Shown in pieces: positions 41,602 to 52,722 of a stretch of DNA of 64,000 nt. A program made the position numbers and the translations under genes. The first letter of the stretch is position 1; the number at the start of each line of letters is the position of its first letter. Origin of the DNA: Streptococcus sp. oral taxon 431 (lineage in GTDB: Bacteria > Bacillota > Bacilli > Lactobacillales > Streptococcaceae); NCBI RefSeq assembly GCF_001553685.1, contig NZ_CP014264.1:1062001-1126000 (forward strand), read 5' to 3'. The notes below the pieces were generated by a model, which saw only the letters and a program-made list of their open reading frames with translations, had not been told where the DNA came from and ran no database searches.

Positions 41602-41865
41602 ATGGCTTCTAAAGATTTCCACGTAGTGGCAGAAACAGGTATTCACGCACGTCCAGCAACATTGTTGGTACAAACTGCTAGCAAATTTGCTTCAGATATC
41701 ACTCTTGAGTACAAAGGTAAATCAGTTAACCTTAAATCTATCATGGGTGTAATGAGCCTTGGTGTTGGTCAAGGTGCTGACGTTACAATCACTGCTGAAG
41801 GTGCAGACGCTGATGACGCTATCGCTGCAATCTCAGAAACAATGGAAAAAGAAGGATTGGCATAA
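41602..41865 (+). CDS. ptsH: Phosphocarrier protein HPr
   Basis: 87 residues. His15 in GIHARPAT is the PTS phosphorylation site and Ser46 in [11 protein letters not shown] is the HPr kinase regulatory site. HPr passes phosphate from Enzyme I to sugar EII complexes, and HPr-Ser-P is the CcpA co-repressor. An upstream in-frame TTG falls in the promoter; the ATG at 41602 behind AAAGGAG is the start. Confidence 0.97.
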   Translation: MASKDFHVVAETGIHARPATLLVQTASKFASDITLEYKGKSVNLKSIMGVMSLGVGQGADVTITAEGADADDAIAAISETMEKEGLA

Positions 41866-41869
41866 GGAA

Positions 41870-43603
41870 ATGACAGAAATGCTTAAAGGAATCGCAGCAT
41901 CTGACGGTGTTGCAGTTGCAAAAGCATATCTACTCGTTCAACCGGATTTATCATTCGAGACTGTTACAGTCGAAGATACAAATGCAGAAGAGGCTCGTTT
42001 GGATGTTGCTCTTGAAGCTTCTCAAAACGAGCTTTCTCTTATCCGCGAGAAGGCTGTAGGTACGCTTGGTGAAGAAGCGGCACAAGTATTTGACGCCCAC
42101 TTGATGGTTCTTGCTGACCCTGAATTGATTGGTCAAATCAAAGAAACTATCCGTGCTAAGAAAGTGAATGCAGAAGCAGGTCTGAAAGAAGTTACAGACA
42201 TGTTTATCACAATCTTTGAAGGCATGGAAGACAACCCATACATGCAAGAACGTGCAGCGGATATCCGCGACGTAACAAAACGTGTATTGGCTAACCTCCT
42301 TGGTAAAAAATTGCCAAACCCAGCTTCTATCAATGAAGAAGTGATCGTGATCGCTCACGACTTGACTCCATCTGATACAGCTCAATTGGACAAAAACTTT
42401 GTAAAAGCTTTTGTAACAAACATTGGTGGTCGTACAAGTCACTCAGCTATCATGGCTCGTACACTTGAAATCGCTGCAGTTTTGGGTACAAATAATATCA
42501 CTGAAATCGTTAAAGATGGTGACCTACTTGCTGTTAATGGTATTACAGGTGAAGTGATTATCAACCCTACTGAAGAACAAGCAGCTGAATTCAAAGCAGC
42601 TGGTGAAGCTTACGCTCAACAAAAAGCTGAGTGGGCACTCTTGAAAGATGCTCAAACAGTTACTGCTGACGGTAAACACTTCGAATTGGCAGCAAACATT
42701 GGTACTCCAAAAGACGTTGAAGGTGTTAATGACAATGGTGCAGAAGCTGTCGGTCTTTACCGTACAGAGTTCTTGTACATGGATTCTCAAGACTTCCCAA
42801 CTGAAGACGAGCAGTACGAAGCATACAAGGCTGTTCTTGAAGGAATGAACGGTAAACCAGTTGTTGTCCGTACAATGGATATCGGTGGTGACAAGGAACT
42901 TCCTTACTTCGATATGCCTCATGAAATGAACCCATTCCTTGGATTCCGTGCACTTCGTATCTCTATCTCTGAAACTGGAGATGCAATGTTCCGCACTCAA
43001 ATCCGTGCTCTTCTTCGTGCTTCTGTACACGGTCAATTGCGTATCATGTTCCCAATGGTTGCGCTTTTGAAAGAATTCCGTGCAGCTAAAGCAGTATTCG
43101 ATGAAGAAAAAGCAAACCTTCTTGCTGAAGGTGTTGCAGTTGCGGATGACATCCAAGTTGGTATCATGATTGAAATTCCTGCGGCAGCTATGCTTGCAGA
43201 CCAATTTGCAAAAGAAGTAGACTTCTTCTCAATTGGTACAAACGACTTGATCCAATACACAATGGCTGCTGATCGTATGAACGAGCAAGTTTCATACCTT
43301 TACCAACCATACAACCCATCAATCCTTCGTTTGATCAATAACGTTATCAAAGCAGCTCACGCTGAAGGTAAATGGGCTGGTATGTGTGGTGAGATGGCTG
43401 GTGACCAAACAGCTGTTCCACTTCTTGTCGGAATGGGCTTGGATGAGTTCTCTATGTCAGCTACATCTGTACTTCGTACACGTAGCTTGATGAAGAAACT
43501 TGACACTGCTAAAATGCAAGAATACGCTAACCGTGCTCTTACTGAATGTTCAACAATGGAAGAAGTTCTTGAACTATCTAAAGAATACGTTGACTTCGAT
43601 TAA
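41870..43603 (+). CDS. ptsI: PTS Enzyme I
   Basis: 577 residues. It takes phosphate from phosphoenolpyruvate on His191 ([12 protein letters not shown]) and transfers it to HPr; the C-terminal PEP-binding barrel shows GIGTND-type motif as [13 protein letters not shown] and the catalytic MCGEMAGD cysteine. It starts 4 bases after the ptsH stop. The AAGGA that would serve it abuts the ATG at 41870; a second ATG at 41879 is better spaced (10 bases), so the true start could be there, giving 574 residues. Confidence 0.96.
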   Translation: MTEMLKGIAASDGVAVAKAYLLVQPDLSFETVTVEDTNAEEARLDVALEASQNELSLIREKAVGTLGEEAAQVFDAHLMVLADPELIGQIKETIRAKKVNAEAGLKEVTDMFITIFEGMEDNPYMQERAADIRDVTKRVLANLLGKKLPNPASINEEVIVIAHDLTPSDTAQLDKNFVKAFVTNIGGRTSHSAIMARTLEIAAVLGTNNITEIVKDGDLLAVNGITGEVIINPTEEQAAEFKAAGEAYAQQKAEWALLKDAQTVTADGKHFELAANIGTPKDVEGVNDNGAEAVGLYRTEFLYMDSQDFPTEDEQYEAYKAVLEGMNGKPVVVRTMDIGGDKELPYFDMPHEMNPFLGFRALRISISETGDAMFRTQIRALLRASVHGQLRIMFPMVALLKEFRAAKAVFDEEKANLLAEGVAVADDIQVGIMIEIPAAAMLADQFAKEVDFFSIGTNDLIQYTMAADRMNEQVSYLYQPYNPSILRLINNVIKAAHAEGKWAGMCGEMAGDQTAVPLLVGMGLDEFSMSATSVLRTRSLMKKLDTAKMQEYANRALTECSTMEEVLELSKEYVDFD

Positions 43604-43613
43604 TCAATTACAA

Positions 43614-43645
43614 ATCCTTGTAGCTTCTAGCTATGAGGACTTTTT
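43614..43645 (+). terminator. Terminator after ptsI
   Basis: Stem TCCTtGTAGCT / AGCTAtGAGGA with one mismatch and TTTTT. Confidence 0.78.
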
Positions 43646-43728
43646 CTTCTCTTTTTGTAGAAAACTCCATCTGTAAAATTTATCAAAAATATGGTAAAAT
43701 AGACAAGGGAAAATACAAGGAGGCTACA

Positions 43729-44367
43729 ATGCAAAATAGACCAATCATTATCGGAGTAACAGGGGGATCTGGAGGAGGAAAGACAAGCGTATCTAAAGCA
43801 ATCTTATCGCATTTTCCAAATGAGAAAATAGCTATGATTGAGCATGATTCCTACTATAAAGATCAATCACATCTAACCTTTGAAGAACGTATCAAGACCA
43901 ACTACGACCACCCTTTTGCTTTTGATACTGATTTGATGATTGCGCAAATCAAAGAGTTGTTGGCAGGACGTCCAGTTGATATTCCTACCTACGACTATGC
44001 TGCCCATACCAGAAGTTCTAAAACCTATCGTCAAGAACCCCAAGATGTCTTTATCGTAGAAGGAATCTTGGTTTTGGAGGACAAACGTCTTCGTGATTTG
44101 ATGGATATCAAGATTTTCGTAGATACAGATGATGATGTCCGTATCATTCGTCGTATTAAGCGTGATATGGAAGAACGTGGTCGTAGTTTAGATAGCGTTA
44201 TTAACCAGTATCTTGGTGTAGTGAAACCCATGTATCATCAATTTATCGAGCCAACAAAGCGTTATGCAGATATCGTTATTCCAGAAGGAGTGACCAATAC
44301 AGTAGCTATTGATTTGTTAACAACAAAGATTGAAAAGATTTTAGAAGAAGCACGTCTTGCCCAATAA
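43729..44367 (+). CDS. udk: Uridine kinase
   Basis: 212 residues. P-loop GGSGGGKT at 12-19, the HDSYYKDQ substrate motif and [12 protein letters not shown] are characteristic of Udk, which phosphorylates uridine and cytidine to the monophosphates (pyrimidine salvage). The frame is open upstream to 43633, but AAGGAGG sits 6 bases before the ATG at 43729, and a possible -10 (TGGTAAAAT) lies around 43692-43700, inside the longer frame. Confidence 0.95.
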   Translation: MQNRPIIIGVTGGSGGGKTSVSKAILSHFPNEKIAMIEHDSYYKDQSHLTFEERIKTNYDHPFAFDTDLMIAQIKELLAGRPVDIPTYDYAAHTRSSKTYRQEPQDVFIVEGILVLEDKRLRDLMDIKIFVDTDDDVRIIRRIKRDMEERGRSLDSVINQYLGVVKPMYHQFIEPTKRYADIVIPEGVTNTVAIDLLTTKIEKILEEARLAQ

Positions 44368-44544
44368 TAAGCAGATAAAAAGGCTGTGGGAAAGTAAAGA
44401 TTTTATCAAGATTGAACCTTTTTCTCATATCCGTGAATCTTTACAATCATGCTTTTAGATAGAGAAAAATATTGTTTCAAAGGATTTTTTGACTCTTTAA
44501 AATTCACTAAATGCTGGAGTAGAGTTTCAGCGCAAATAAAAATC
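44368..44544. other. Intergenic remainder after udk
   Basis: Non-coding stretch with no good open frame. It carries degenerate, hairpin-poor sequence; AAAAAGGCTGTGGG... resembles the start of intergenic repeats seen elsewhere in these species, but I cannot place it in a family. Confidence 0.4.
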
Positions 44545-44575
44545 GAGGTCGGGATTTTCCCGACCTCTTATTTTT
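44545..44575. terminator. Bidirectional terminator between udk and the ECF gene
   Basis: 9-bp perfect stem GAGGTCGGG (44545-44553) / CCCGACCTC (44559-44567), loop ATTTT, T-rich on both sides; abuts the stop codon of the minus-strand gene. Confidence 0.85.
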
Positions 44576-45131
44576 TGATTTTTTCAAGTCTCGGAACAAT
44601 AACTAGGGTGAGTATTGCTGAGATAATCAGTTCTGCGATAGAGTTTGTTGAGATAACAGTAGCTAATAGTTTTTGGATATTTCCGTCAAAAACATTTCCA
44701 AAAAGGAAGAAGATACCGCCTAGTACAAATACAGTATTGGTAAGTGAACCGAGAGCTCCCGCAAAGATAAGCCCCGCCTTGTTTCTGAGGAGTTTATAGA
44801 CAAAGTATGGTGTCAAACCGATTAAGATACGAGGAATAATAGCAATAGCAAGTGAAGCTAGATTCCCATTTGGTACAAAAGGAGAGAAGAGGTAGCTAGT
44901 TGGGAGAATAGTGATCGTATTGACAGTCAAGCTAATCATTCCCATCAAGAAACCTAAGATAGCCCCAATCCGTGGTCCGTAGATGATACTAGCAATGATG
45001 ACCGGGATATGGACAATGGTTGGTTTAATTGGAAATGGCAAGACATTAAAGACAATAGAGCTCAGCAAATGAATGACAATCATGCTGGCAAAAAAGATAG
45101 CAATAGGAGCAATATTAGAGCGTTTGTTCAT
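44568..45131 (-). CDS. ECF transporter S component, probably for pantothenate
   Basis: 187 residues with five to six hydrophobic helices and the S-component features PFPIKPTIVHIPVIIASIIYGPRIGAILGFLMG. It binds a vitamin and works with the shared EcfA1/A2/T module encoded elsewhere. It overlaps coaC by 17 bases at the end of a coaB-coaC transcript, so pantothenate (PanT type) is the likely substrate; that is a context inference. Confidence 0.82.
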   Translation of the reverse strand: MNKRSNIAPIAIFFASMIVIHLLSSIVFNVLPFPIKPTIVHIPVIIASIIYGPRIGAILGFLMGMISLTVNTITILPTSYLFSPFVPNGNLASLAIAIIPRILIGLTPYFVYKLLRNKAGLIFAGALGSLTNTVFVLGGIFFLFGNVFDGNIQKLLATVISTNSIAELIISAILTLVIVPRLEKIKK

Positions 45132-45666
45132 GAAGTTTTTCCTTTATCTGTTGTAAAATAGTATCAAGATCAGCGAGAGCACCACGTCCCACATCGCCAC
45201 AGGCCAGTAGGGACTCTTTTGGAGCAATAATTGAATAACCATAAGTTTCTAAAGTTTTTAAGTTTGTTTGAGTTGCTGGATGGTCATACATTTTGGTATT
45301 CATAGCAGGTGCCACTAGTTTTGGAATATAGTGGGGCAAGGCAAGAGCAGTAGAGGTTACCATGTTGTCGGCAAAACCATATGCTACTTTTGCAATCGTA
45401 TTAGCAGTAGCAGGGGCAAGGATAAACAAATCTGTTTCTTTGCCAAGTTCGATATGATTGACTTTGTCAGGATAAGGTTCCTGCATAACATCCAGATGTA
45501 CCGTATTTTGAGATAGGACTTGAAGGGATAAAGGTTGGATAAAGGCAGTCGCAGCCTGGGTCATAAGTACCGTAACAGAATGCCCCTGTTTCTTCAAGTT
45601 ACTAACCAAATCAGCAGCCTTGTAAGAAGCAATAGAGCCTGTAACAGCGAGTGTAATACGAGCCAT
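45115..45666 (-). CDS. coaC: Phosphopantothenoylcysteine decarboxylase
   Basis: 183 residues, stand-alone CoaC flavoprotein. N-terminal ITLAVTGSIASYKAADL, the catalytic histidine in NHIELGKETDL and the substrate-binding PAMNTKMYDHPATQTN motif. It decarboxylates phosphopantothenoylcysteine to phosphopantetheine in CoA synthesis. In most bacteria CoaB and CoaC are one protein; streptococci have separate genes, as here. Confidence 0.95.
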   Translation of the reverse strand: MARITLAVTGSIASYKAADLVSNLKKQGHSVTVLMTQAATAFIQPLSLQVLSQNTVHLDVMQEPYPDKVNHIELGKETDLFILAPATANTIAKVAYGFADNMVTSTALALPHYIPKLVAPAMNTKMYDHPATQTNLKTLETYGYSIIAPKESLLACGDVGRGALADLDTILQQIKEKLHEQTL

Positions 45667-45677
45667 AATTTTCCTTT

Positions 45678-46367
45678 CTAACAGTCAAATCCTTGAATTT
45701 TTTCCACTAACAAGTCAGCAATTTCTTGTTTGTGGGTAGCAATCTGATAATCATTCTTTTCAACTAGGTAAGCCAGGTGTTGATCAGCATTAATCTGAGT
45801 GAGGTCATTAGCGACAATCAAGTCAGCTTGATTCTTTTCAAGACTTTCTCTAGCGATTTGAATCAGATGCTCCTTGGTAACATCGACAAGCAGTTTAAAG
45901 CCGATGAGATGAATATTGGGGTTCCATTCTTTGACAAGAGCAATAATTTTTGGATTTTTCTTGAGAAATAGGACTTGCACCTCATCCTTTGAGGAGATCT
46001 TTGTTTCCATATTTTTCTTATGCAAAAACTCACTTAAATCTTGGCTTGCTTGAACTTGGTCAAGACCAGTCATGTAAACAGGACTATAGTCAGAGACTGC
46101 CATGGAATGAATCAAAACTTGATAATCAGGAACAATCCGTTTCATCTCTCGAAGTAAACCGGAAGAGTCTTTGATTTCAATGATGGATAAATTTGAGTGT
46201 GGAGCTGGTTTTAAGGCTTGTTGCGTAGTAATCAGACAGACCTGATGCCCAGCCTTTAGTAAAGCCTCAGTTATTACTTTACCAAGTCTACCGGTAGAGT
46301 GGTTGGTAATGGAGCGAACTCTATCAATGGCTTCGCTTGTACCACCAGATGTAACTAAAATTTTCAT
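45678..46367 (-). CDS. coaB: Phosphopantothenate-cysteine ligase
   Basis: 229 residues from the chosen start. It joins phosphopantothenate and cysteine using CTP or ATP. Landmarks: MKILVTSGGTSEAID, ITNHSTGRLG (nucleotide site), HSMAVSDYSP and the KKNPKIIALVKEW segment. An in-frame ATG at 46382 lies at the -10 box, so the ATG at 46367 is preferred; no Shine-Dalgarno precedes it and the mRNA may be leaderless. Confidence 0.92.
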   Translation of the reverse strand: MKILVTSGGTSEAIDRVRSITNHSTGRLGKVITEALLKAGHQVCLITTQQALKPAPHSNLSIIEIKDSSGLLREMKRIVPDYQVLIHSMAVSDYSPVYMTGLDQVQASQDLSEFLHKKNMETKISSKDEVQVLFLKKNPKIIALVKEWNPNIHLIGFKLLVDVTKEHLIQIARESLEKNQADLIVANDLTQINADQHLAYLVEKNDYQIATHKQEIADLLVEKIQGFDC

Positions 46368-46373
46368 AGAACT

Positions 46374-46402
46374 ATTGTACAAAAAAATGAGCAGTAAGTA
46401 AA
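46374..46402 (-). promoter_or_regulatory. Promoter of coaB-coaC-ECF, giving a leaderless start
   Basis: Minus strand: TTTACT (46402-46397), 17-base spacer, TACAAT (46379-46374), then 6 bases to the coaB ATG. Initiation 6-8 bases after the -10 would fall on the ATG. Confidence 0.6.
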
Positions 46403-46446
46403 ATGAAAGCGATAAAATATAACTAAACTTTATAACTATATTATTA

Positions 46447-46475
46447 TTGACAATTAATTTAAGATATAAGATAAT
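46447..46475 (+). promoter_or_regulatory. Promoter of the two-gene membrane cassette
   Basis: TTGACA (46447-46452), 17-base spacer, GATAAT (46470-46475), 33 bases before the ATG; AAGGGGAAG is the Shine-Dalgarno. Confidence 0.72.
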
Positions 46476-46508
46476 TATTTTAGTTATATATGTAAAGGGG
46501 AAGCAGTT

Positions 46509-47708
46509 ATGGACTTTTTTAAATTTGCAGATAATATGGTTAAAGAAGCTAGTAAAGTAATTGATGATGCTAGTAAGACAACCAGTAGCGTACTTAATGA
46601 AGCTGGAAAAGCTTTAGATAGCGCTGGGAAAGTTACAGGAGATTTATTATCAGATTCTGTAAAAGTAATAGGAGATGTATCAAATAAGATAGGAAATGTT
46701 GTTTCAGACGTTTCAGGTCAAGCTGCTACAGTAGCGAATGATACTGTTCAACAAGTAACAGAGGTGACAACTAGCACAATCAATCAAGCTGGAAAAGTTG
46801 CAACTGAAGCAAAATCGCAAATTGATTCAATAGATCTTTTTAATGGTAAACTAAGGTCCGAAGCTGTTGAGAACTATCATGAATCTATTCAAACATATAA
46901 TGAAAAAGCCACAGATCTAACGAATAAATCGACTGAGCTTTATAAAACTAGAGACAAGGCGATTAAAGTTGTAAAAATTGTTGAAGAGAGAATTAGTAAA
47001 TTAGCAAATAAACCGAAAGAATTTGAAACAAAGTTAGAAGAAATAATTGTTGAAATACAGAATTTCGAAGATAAACAGTTAGCTATTACTCAGGCAATCA
47101 AAGAAGCAGAATTAGCCAGCGGTAGTACGGCAGCTACAGCTTCTTTAAGTGCTTTAGGTGTGACAGTCGCAACTTTAGGTCCTACTGCCGCTATGGGAGT
47201 CGCAACTACTTTTGGTGTCGCATCGACAGGAACAGCAATTTCTAGTTTGACAGGTGCAGCAGCAAATAGTGCGGCATTAGCTTGGTTAGGTGGAGGCAGT
47301 ATAGCCACAGGCGGAGGCGGTGTTGCTGCAGGTAATGCCTTTCTAGCTATGGCGGGGCCTGTTGGTTGGGGGATTGCTGGCTTAATGTTAACAGCGTCTG
47401 TCGGAGCAGGTGTTTTTGCTAATAAAAAAAACGAAGAAGTAGCTAAAGAAGCGCTTGATGAACAAAAGAAAATTGAGTTATTAATTAGACAAACTGAAAA
47501 ATCAATAATAGAAATTAGTGAATTAATTAATTTAATTGAAAAGCAAACTGAGGGGATTTACTTTGCTAATCTTTCATTAATTGGAAATGATTATAATTTA
47601 TTTACCGATGATGAAAAGTATCAAGCAGGTAGTTTGGTAAATTCAACCCTTTCTCTGACTGAAATGATCAATAAGGAAATTAAAGTAAATGATGGTTCAA
47701 GTTGCTAA
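46509..47708 (+). CDS. Unknown protein: amphipathic helices and coiled coil around a glycine-zipper membrane segment
   Basis: 399 residues, not recognised. Residues 1-110 are a run of short amphipathic, lysine/aspartate-spaced repeats (V-K-x-x-x-x-V-x-x-D-x-S pattern) like membrane-surface or LEA-type helices. Residues 115-200 form a coiled coil. Residues 205-305 are a long hydrophobic Gly/Ala-rich region with glycine-zipper spacing (LAWLGGGSIATGGGG, MAGPVGWGIAG). Residues 306-350 are a second coiled coil. A long-helix, hydrophobic-hairpin, long-helix order recalls ClyA/HBL-type helical pore-forming proteins; this is an analogy, not homology. No signal peptide. It overlaps the next gene by 20 bases. 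The DNA is more AT-rich than its neighbours. Confidence 0.75.
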   Translation: MDFFKFADNMVKEASKVIDDASKTTSSVLNEAGKALDSAGKVTGDLLSDSVKVIGDVSNKIGNVVSDVSGQAATVANDTVQQVTEVTTSTINQAGKVATEAKSQIDSIDLFNGKLRSEAVENYHESIQTYNEKATDLTNKSTELYKTRDKAIKVVKIVEERISKLANKPKEFETKLEEIIVEIQNFEDKQLAITQAIKEAELASGSTAATASLSALGVTVATLGPTAAMGVATTFGVASTGTAISSLTGAAANSAALAWLGGGSIATGGGGVAAGNAFLAMAGPVGWGIAGLMLTASVGAGVFANKKNEEVAKEALDEQKKIELLIRQTEKSIIEISELINLIEKQTEGIYFANLSLIGNDYNLFTDDEKYQAGSLVNSTLSLTEMINKEIKVNDGSSC

Positions 47709-49164
47709 TAGAGCATTCTATCAAGGTATTGGAGCATATGTAAATTGTCTTAATAATCTTAGAATTCAAGACTTACAAATTGCTATGAAAATGATTGAGG
47801 ATGAAGCTCGACAGGTCATTTTAAACAAGGACAATGCCTCTAAAATTCTAAACTATGCTAGAGATAACATTGAAGACGTTATTCTAAGGAATCGTGGAGG
47901 TAAGTACGGCGGTCACGGTTTTATTGCTGAATTCGCAGAAGCAGGTATTGTAAATGCTAGGAGAGCTTTTGAAGGATTAAATCCTATTGTAAAAGTATTG
48001 AATGATAATGGACCAGCCGATTTATTAATTGGCAGAAATACCATTCAAATGAAGTTTTATAATAATTTACGTGATGAATTAGCTCAATCATTTCATTACA
48101 GTGAAAAAATGAAAATGATGTTTCCAAAAGATCACGTGTTAGTATACGAAAAAATTATGACTGGCGCCAAAGAAGTTGAATTTAATGGTAAAAGATTGTC
48201 TATTAAACAAATTACGGATATACGACAAATGATTAATGATATTACTAAAAGCAAGGGACTTACTTCATATAAATCTTGGATGAAATCATCTGTTTTAAAT
48301 TATGATGATGCTCAAAAAAATTCAATTAACCCTCTTTTAGATTTTGAAGAGAAGAATATTCGTAAAACACTTAGACTGAAACAACAAGAATTAAATAAAA
48401 AAAGATTAGTAGCACAAAAAAAAGCATTACCAAATATAAAAGAAGCTAATAGGGTTGCAAAAAATGCAGCACTTCTACAAGGTGGTTTCTCTTTAATATT
48501 TAGTATATATAATAAGTATTCTGATGGTAAAAATATCTTCGAATTTGAACGAGATGACTGGGAGGATTGTGGGCTGGAAGCTTTAGAAGGTTCTGTTAAA
48601 GGAGCAATCTCCGGATATGCTATATATGGACTTACTAATGTTTGCAAAATGAGTGCTCCTAATGCAAGTGCATTTGTAACAGCAAGTTACGGCATAGTAG
48701 ATATTATTACTAAATTTAGAACAAATGAGATTACTGAGGATGAATTTATAAATTTTATAACTATCAATACATTGGATACAACATTAGCGACAATTGGTTC
48801 ATGTGTTGGTCAAACACTTATTCCTGTCCCTGTCTTAGGAGCAGTAGTAGGTTCAATTGCTACTTCAATAATTTGGGAAATAGGTAAAGGGATTTTAAGT
48901 GATAGGGAGCAGGAATTAATTCAAAATTACAGGGAAAACTTAGATAACCATATCAAAAACTTAGATGATAAATACAAGATTATTTTTAATGATATTATAG
49001 ATAAATATCATAAACTAGGACGATTACAGGATTACTCATTTGATTTATCACTCAATACTCGTCTCAGATTTGAGTATACAATTGAATTAGCTGAGCATAT
49101 AGGAGTTTCTGATAATCAAATTCTACATGATTTATCAGAAATTGATAGCTACTTTTTAAATTAG
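47689..49164 (+). CDS. Unknown membrane protein with possible PD-(D/E)XK nuclease motif
   Basis: 491 residues, not recognised. The N-terminal part has a helix GHGFIAEFAEAGIVNARRA (E81, E84), then PADLLIGRNTIQMKFYN with D111-x8-Q120-x-K122; an acidic helix followed by D...QxK is the layout of Mrr-like PD-(D/E)XK nucleases. Residues 220-260 form a basic coiled coil. Residues 295-400 hold hydrophobic glycine-zipper hairpins (GSVKGAISGYAIYG; LIPVPVLGAVVGSIATSIIWEIGKGI). The C-terminal 90 residues are helical and charged. ATG at 47689 has AAGGA 11 bases upstream and overlaps the previous gene, so the two are co-translated. No terminator is clear before fhs. A role in defence or contact-dependent toxicity is possible but unproven. 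Confidence 0.75.
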   Translation: MMVQVANRAFYQGIGAYVNCLNNLRIQDLQIAMKMIEDEARQVILNKDNASKILNYARDNIEDVILRNRGGKYGGHGFIAEFAEAGIVNARRAFEGLNPIVKVLNDNGPADLLIGRNTIQMKFYNNLRDELAQSFHYSEKMKMMFPKDHVLVYEKIMTGAKEVEFNGKRLSIKQITDIRQMINDITKSKGLTSYKSWMKSSVLNYDDAQKNSINPLLDFEEKNIRKTLRLKQQELNKKRLVAQKKALPNIKEANRVAKNAALLQGGFSLIFSIYNKYSDGKNIFEFERDDWEDCGLEALEGSVKGAISGYAIYGLTNVCKMSAPNASAFVTASYGIVDIITKFRTNEITEDEFINFITINTLDTTLATIGSCVGQTLIPVPVLGAVVGSIATSIIWEIGKGILSDREQELIQNYRENLDNHIKNLDDKYKIIFNDIIDKYHKLGRLQDYSFDLSLNTRLRFEYTIELAEHIGVSDNQILHDLSEIDSYFLN

Positions 49165-49293
49165 TCGAAATCTCAAACTATAGTTAAAACTTATAAAGGC
49201 ATATAAAAATTTAAATAGTAGCCAATAAATCCTTTGAGGACGCTATATTTACGAACGTTATCAAGCTTTATGTCTGTTAAAAATCTTGTTTTG

Positions 49294-49302
49294 TGTTATA
49301 AT
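49294..49302 (+). promoter_or_regulatory. Extended -10 promoter of fhs
   Basis: TGtTATAAT at 49294-49302, 32 bases before the ATG. Confidence 0.7.
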
Positions 49303-49334
49303 GAATTAACACATTTGAGGTAGAGGAGTTTGTT

Positions 49335-51005
49335 ATGAAAACAGATATTGAAATTGCACAGAGTATCGAGTTAAAACCAATCGTTGATGTTGTAGAGAAA
49401 CTTGGCATCTCTTACGATGATTTGGAATTATATGGAAAATACAAGGCTAAGCTTAGTTTTGATAAGATTCGTGAAGTGGAAAGTAATCCAGTCGGTAAAT
49501 TGATCCTGGTTACAGCTATCAACCCAACACCTGCTGGTGAAGGAAAGTCAACCATTACCATCGGACTTGCTGATGCTTTGAATAAGATTGGTAAGAAAAC
49601 GATGATTGCTATTCGCGAACCTTCTCTTGGACCAGTCATGGGGATTAAAGGTGGTGCAGCTGGTGGTGGTTATGCCCAAGTTTTACCAATGGAAGACATC
49701 AACCTTCATTTTACTGGGGATATGCACGCTATCACAACTGCAAACAATGCTCTCTCTGCCTTGATTGACAATCACTTGCACCAAGGAAACGAGCTAGGAA
49801 TTGACCAACGTCGTATTCTTTGGAAACGTGTTGTTGACTTAAACGACCGTGCTCTTCGTCATGTAACTGTTGGACTCGGTGGTCCTCTTAATGGAATTCC
49901 TCGCGAAGATGGATTTGATATTACTGTTGCTTCAGAAATCATGGCTATCCTTTGCTTGGCAACTGACATTGAAGATTTGAAACGTCGCTTGGCAAATATC
50001 GTCATCGGTTACCGTTATGACCGTACACCTGTTTCAGTGGGTGATCTACAGGTTGAAGGTGCCTTGGCATTGATTTTGAAGGATGCTATCAAACCTAACT
50101 TGGTTCAAACAATCTATGGAACACCTGCCTTTGTACATGGTGGACCATTTGCCAATATCGCCCATGGCTGTAACTCAGTTTTGGCAACGAAAACGGCTCT
50201 ACGTTTAGCAGATTACACAGTGACAGAAGCTGGCTTTGGTGCAGACCTTGGTGCAGAGAAGTTCCTGGATATCAAGACTCCAAACTTGCCAACAGCTCCA
50301 AGTGCAGTAGTCATTGTAGCGACTCTTCGTGCCCTTAAAATGAATGGTGGAGTTGCTAAAGATGCTCTGACAGAGGAAAATGTGGAAGCAGTACGTGCTG
50401 GATTTGCAAACTTGAAACGCCACGTTGAGAATATCCGTAAGTTTGGTATTCCAGCAGTTGTTGCTATCAATGAATTTGTCTCTGATACAGAAGCAGAAAT
50501 CGCAGCCTTGAAAGAACTTTGTGCTTCAATCGATGTTCCAGTCGAACTAGCTAGCGTATGGGCTGATGGAGCTGAAGGAGGAGTGACTTTGGCTGAAACT
50601 CTCGTCAAAACAATTGACGAAAACCCAGCTAACTATACACGTTTGTATGACAACGACCTTTCTGTTCAAGAAAAAATTGAAAAGATTGTAACTGAAATCT
50701 ATCGTGGTAGCAAAGTAAACTTTGAGAAGAAAGCTAAAACCCAAATTGCACAAATCGTTCAAAATGGTTGGGATAAACTACCAATCTGTATGGCTAAGAC
50801 TCAGTACAGTTTCTCAGATAATCCAAACGCACTTGGAGCACCTGAAAACTTTGAAATTACCATTCGTGAATTGGTACCAAAACTTGGTGCAGGCTTTATT
50901 GTTGCCCTTACTGGTGATGTCATGACCATGCCTGGACTTCCAAAACGTCCTGCCGCTCTCAACATGGATGTTGAAAGTGATGGAACTGTTCTTGGATTAT
51001 TCTAA
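49335..51005 (+). CDS. fhs: Formate-tetrahydrofolate ligase
   Basis: 556 residues, normal length. It makes 10-formyl-THF from formate, THF and ATP for purine and formyl-Met-tRNA synthesis. P-loop TPAGEGKST and the family motifs [22 protein letters not shown] and [12 protein letters not shown] are present. Own promoter; terminator follows. In pneumococcus fhs lies beside coaB-coaC (from memory), so the two unknown genes appear inserted at this junction. Confidence 0.97.
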   Translation: MKTDIEIAQSIELKPIVDVVEKLGISYDDLELYGKYKAKLSFDKIREVESNPVGKLILVTAINPTPAGEGKSTITIGLADALNKIGKKTMIAIREPSLGPVMGIKGGAAGGGYAQVLPMEDINLHFTGDMHAITTANNALSALIDNHLHQGNELGIDQRRILWKRVVDLNDRALRHVTVGLGGPLNGIPREDGFDITVASEIMAILCLATDIEDLKRRLANIVIGYRYDRTPVSVGDLQVEGALALILKDAIKPNLVQTIYGTPAFVHGGPFANIAHGCNSVLATKTALRLADYTVTEAGFGADLGAEKFLDIKTPNLPTAPSAVVIVATLRALKMNGGVAKDALTEENVEAVRAGFANLKRHVENIRKFGIPAVVAINEFVSDTEAEIAALKELCASIDVPVELASVWADGAEGGVTLAETLVKTIDENPANYTRLYDNDLSVQEKIEKIVTEIYRGSKVNFEKKAKTQIAQIVQNGWDKLPICMAKTQYSFSDNPNALGAPENFEITIRELVPKLGAGFIVALTGDVMTMPGLPKRPAALNMDVESDGTVLGLF

Positions 51006-51014
51006 TTGAACAAC

Positions 51015-51048
51015 AAAAAGACAATCTCGAAATCGAGTTTGTCTTTTA
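51015..51048 (+). terminator. Terminator after fhs
   Basis: Stem AAAGACAA...CTCGA / TCGAG...TTGTCTTT with T run. Confidence 0.82.
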
Positions 51049-51055
51049 TATTAAT

Positions 51056-51090
51056 ACTAAAAAATCTCCTAGAATGTGACTAGGAGATTT
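51056..51090 (-). terminator. Terminator after lysS
   Basis: 11-bp perfect stem AAATCTCCTAG / CTAGGAGATTT, loop of 7, T run on the minus strand. Confidence 0.88.
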
Positions 51091-51095
51091 GTATT

Positions 51096-52595
<1,500 letters not shown>

Positions 52596-52691
52596 CTAGT
52601 TTTTACTCAATTCTTGATACGATGAGTCTTTTTTGCGGTACTCCCATTTTATCATAAAAGTCAAATAAATTCACGGATATTCTACAAAATC

Positions 52692-52722
52692 TAAAAAGAA
52701 CTTAACAGTGATTGCTAAGTTC
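52692..52722 (-). terminator. Terminator at the end of the histidine phosphatase gene
   Basis: Stem GAACTTA / TAAGTTC with TTTTT on the minus strand; its upstream arm overlaps the stop codon region. Confidence 0.75.

Noticed and set aside
43633..43728. Extended N-terminus of udk
   Set aside because: The extension runs over the ptsI terminator and a possible -10; the ATG at 43729 has a strong AAGGAGG.
44368..44544. A 116-codon plus-strand frame after udk (44449-44799)
   Set aside because: It runs through the terminator and then antisense to the ECF gene, with no ribosome site or family resemblance.
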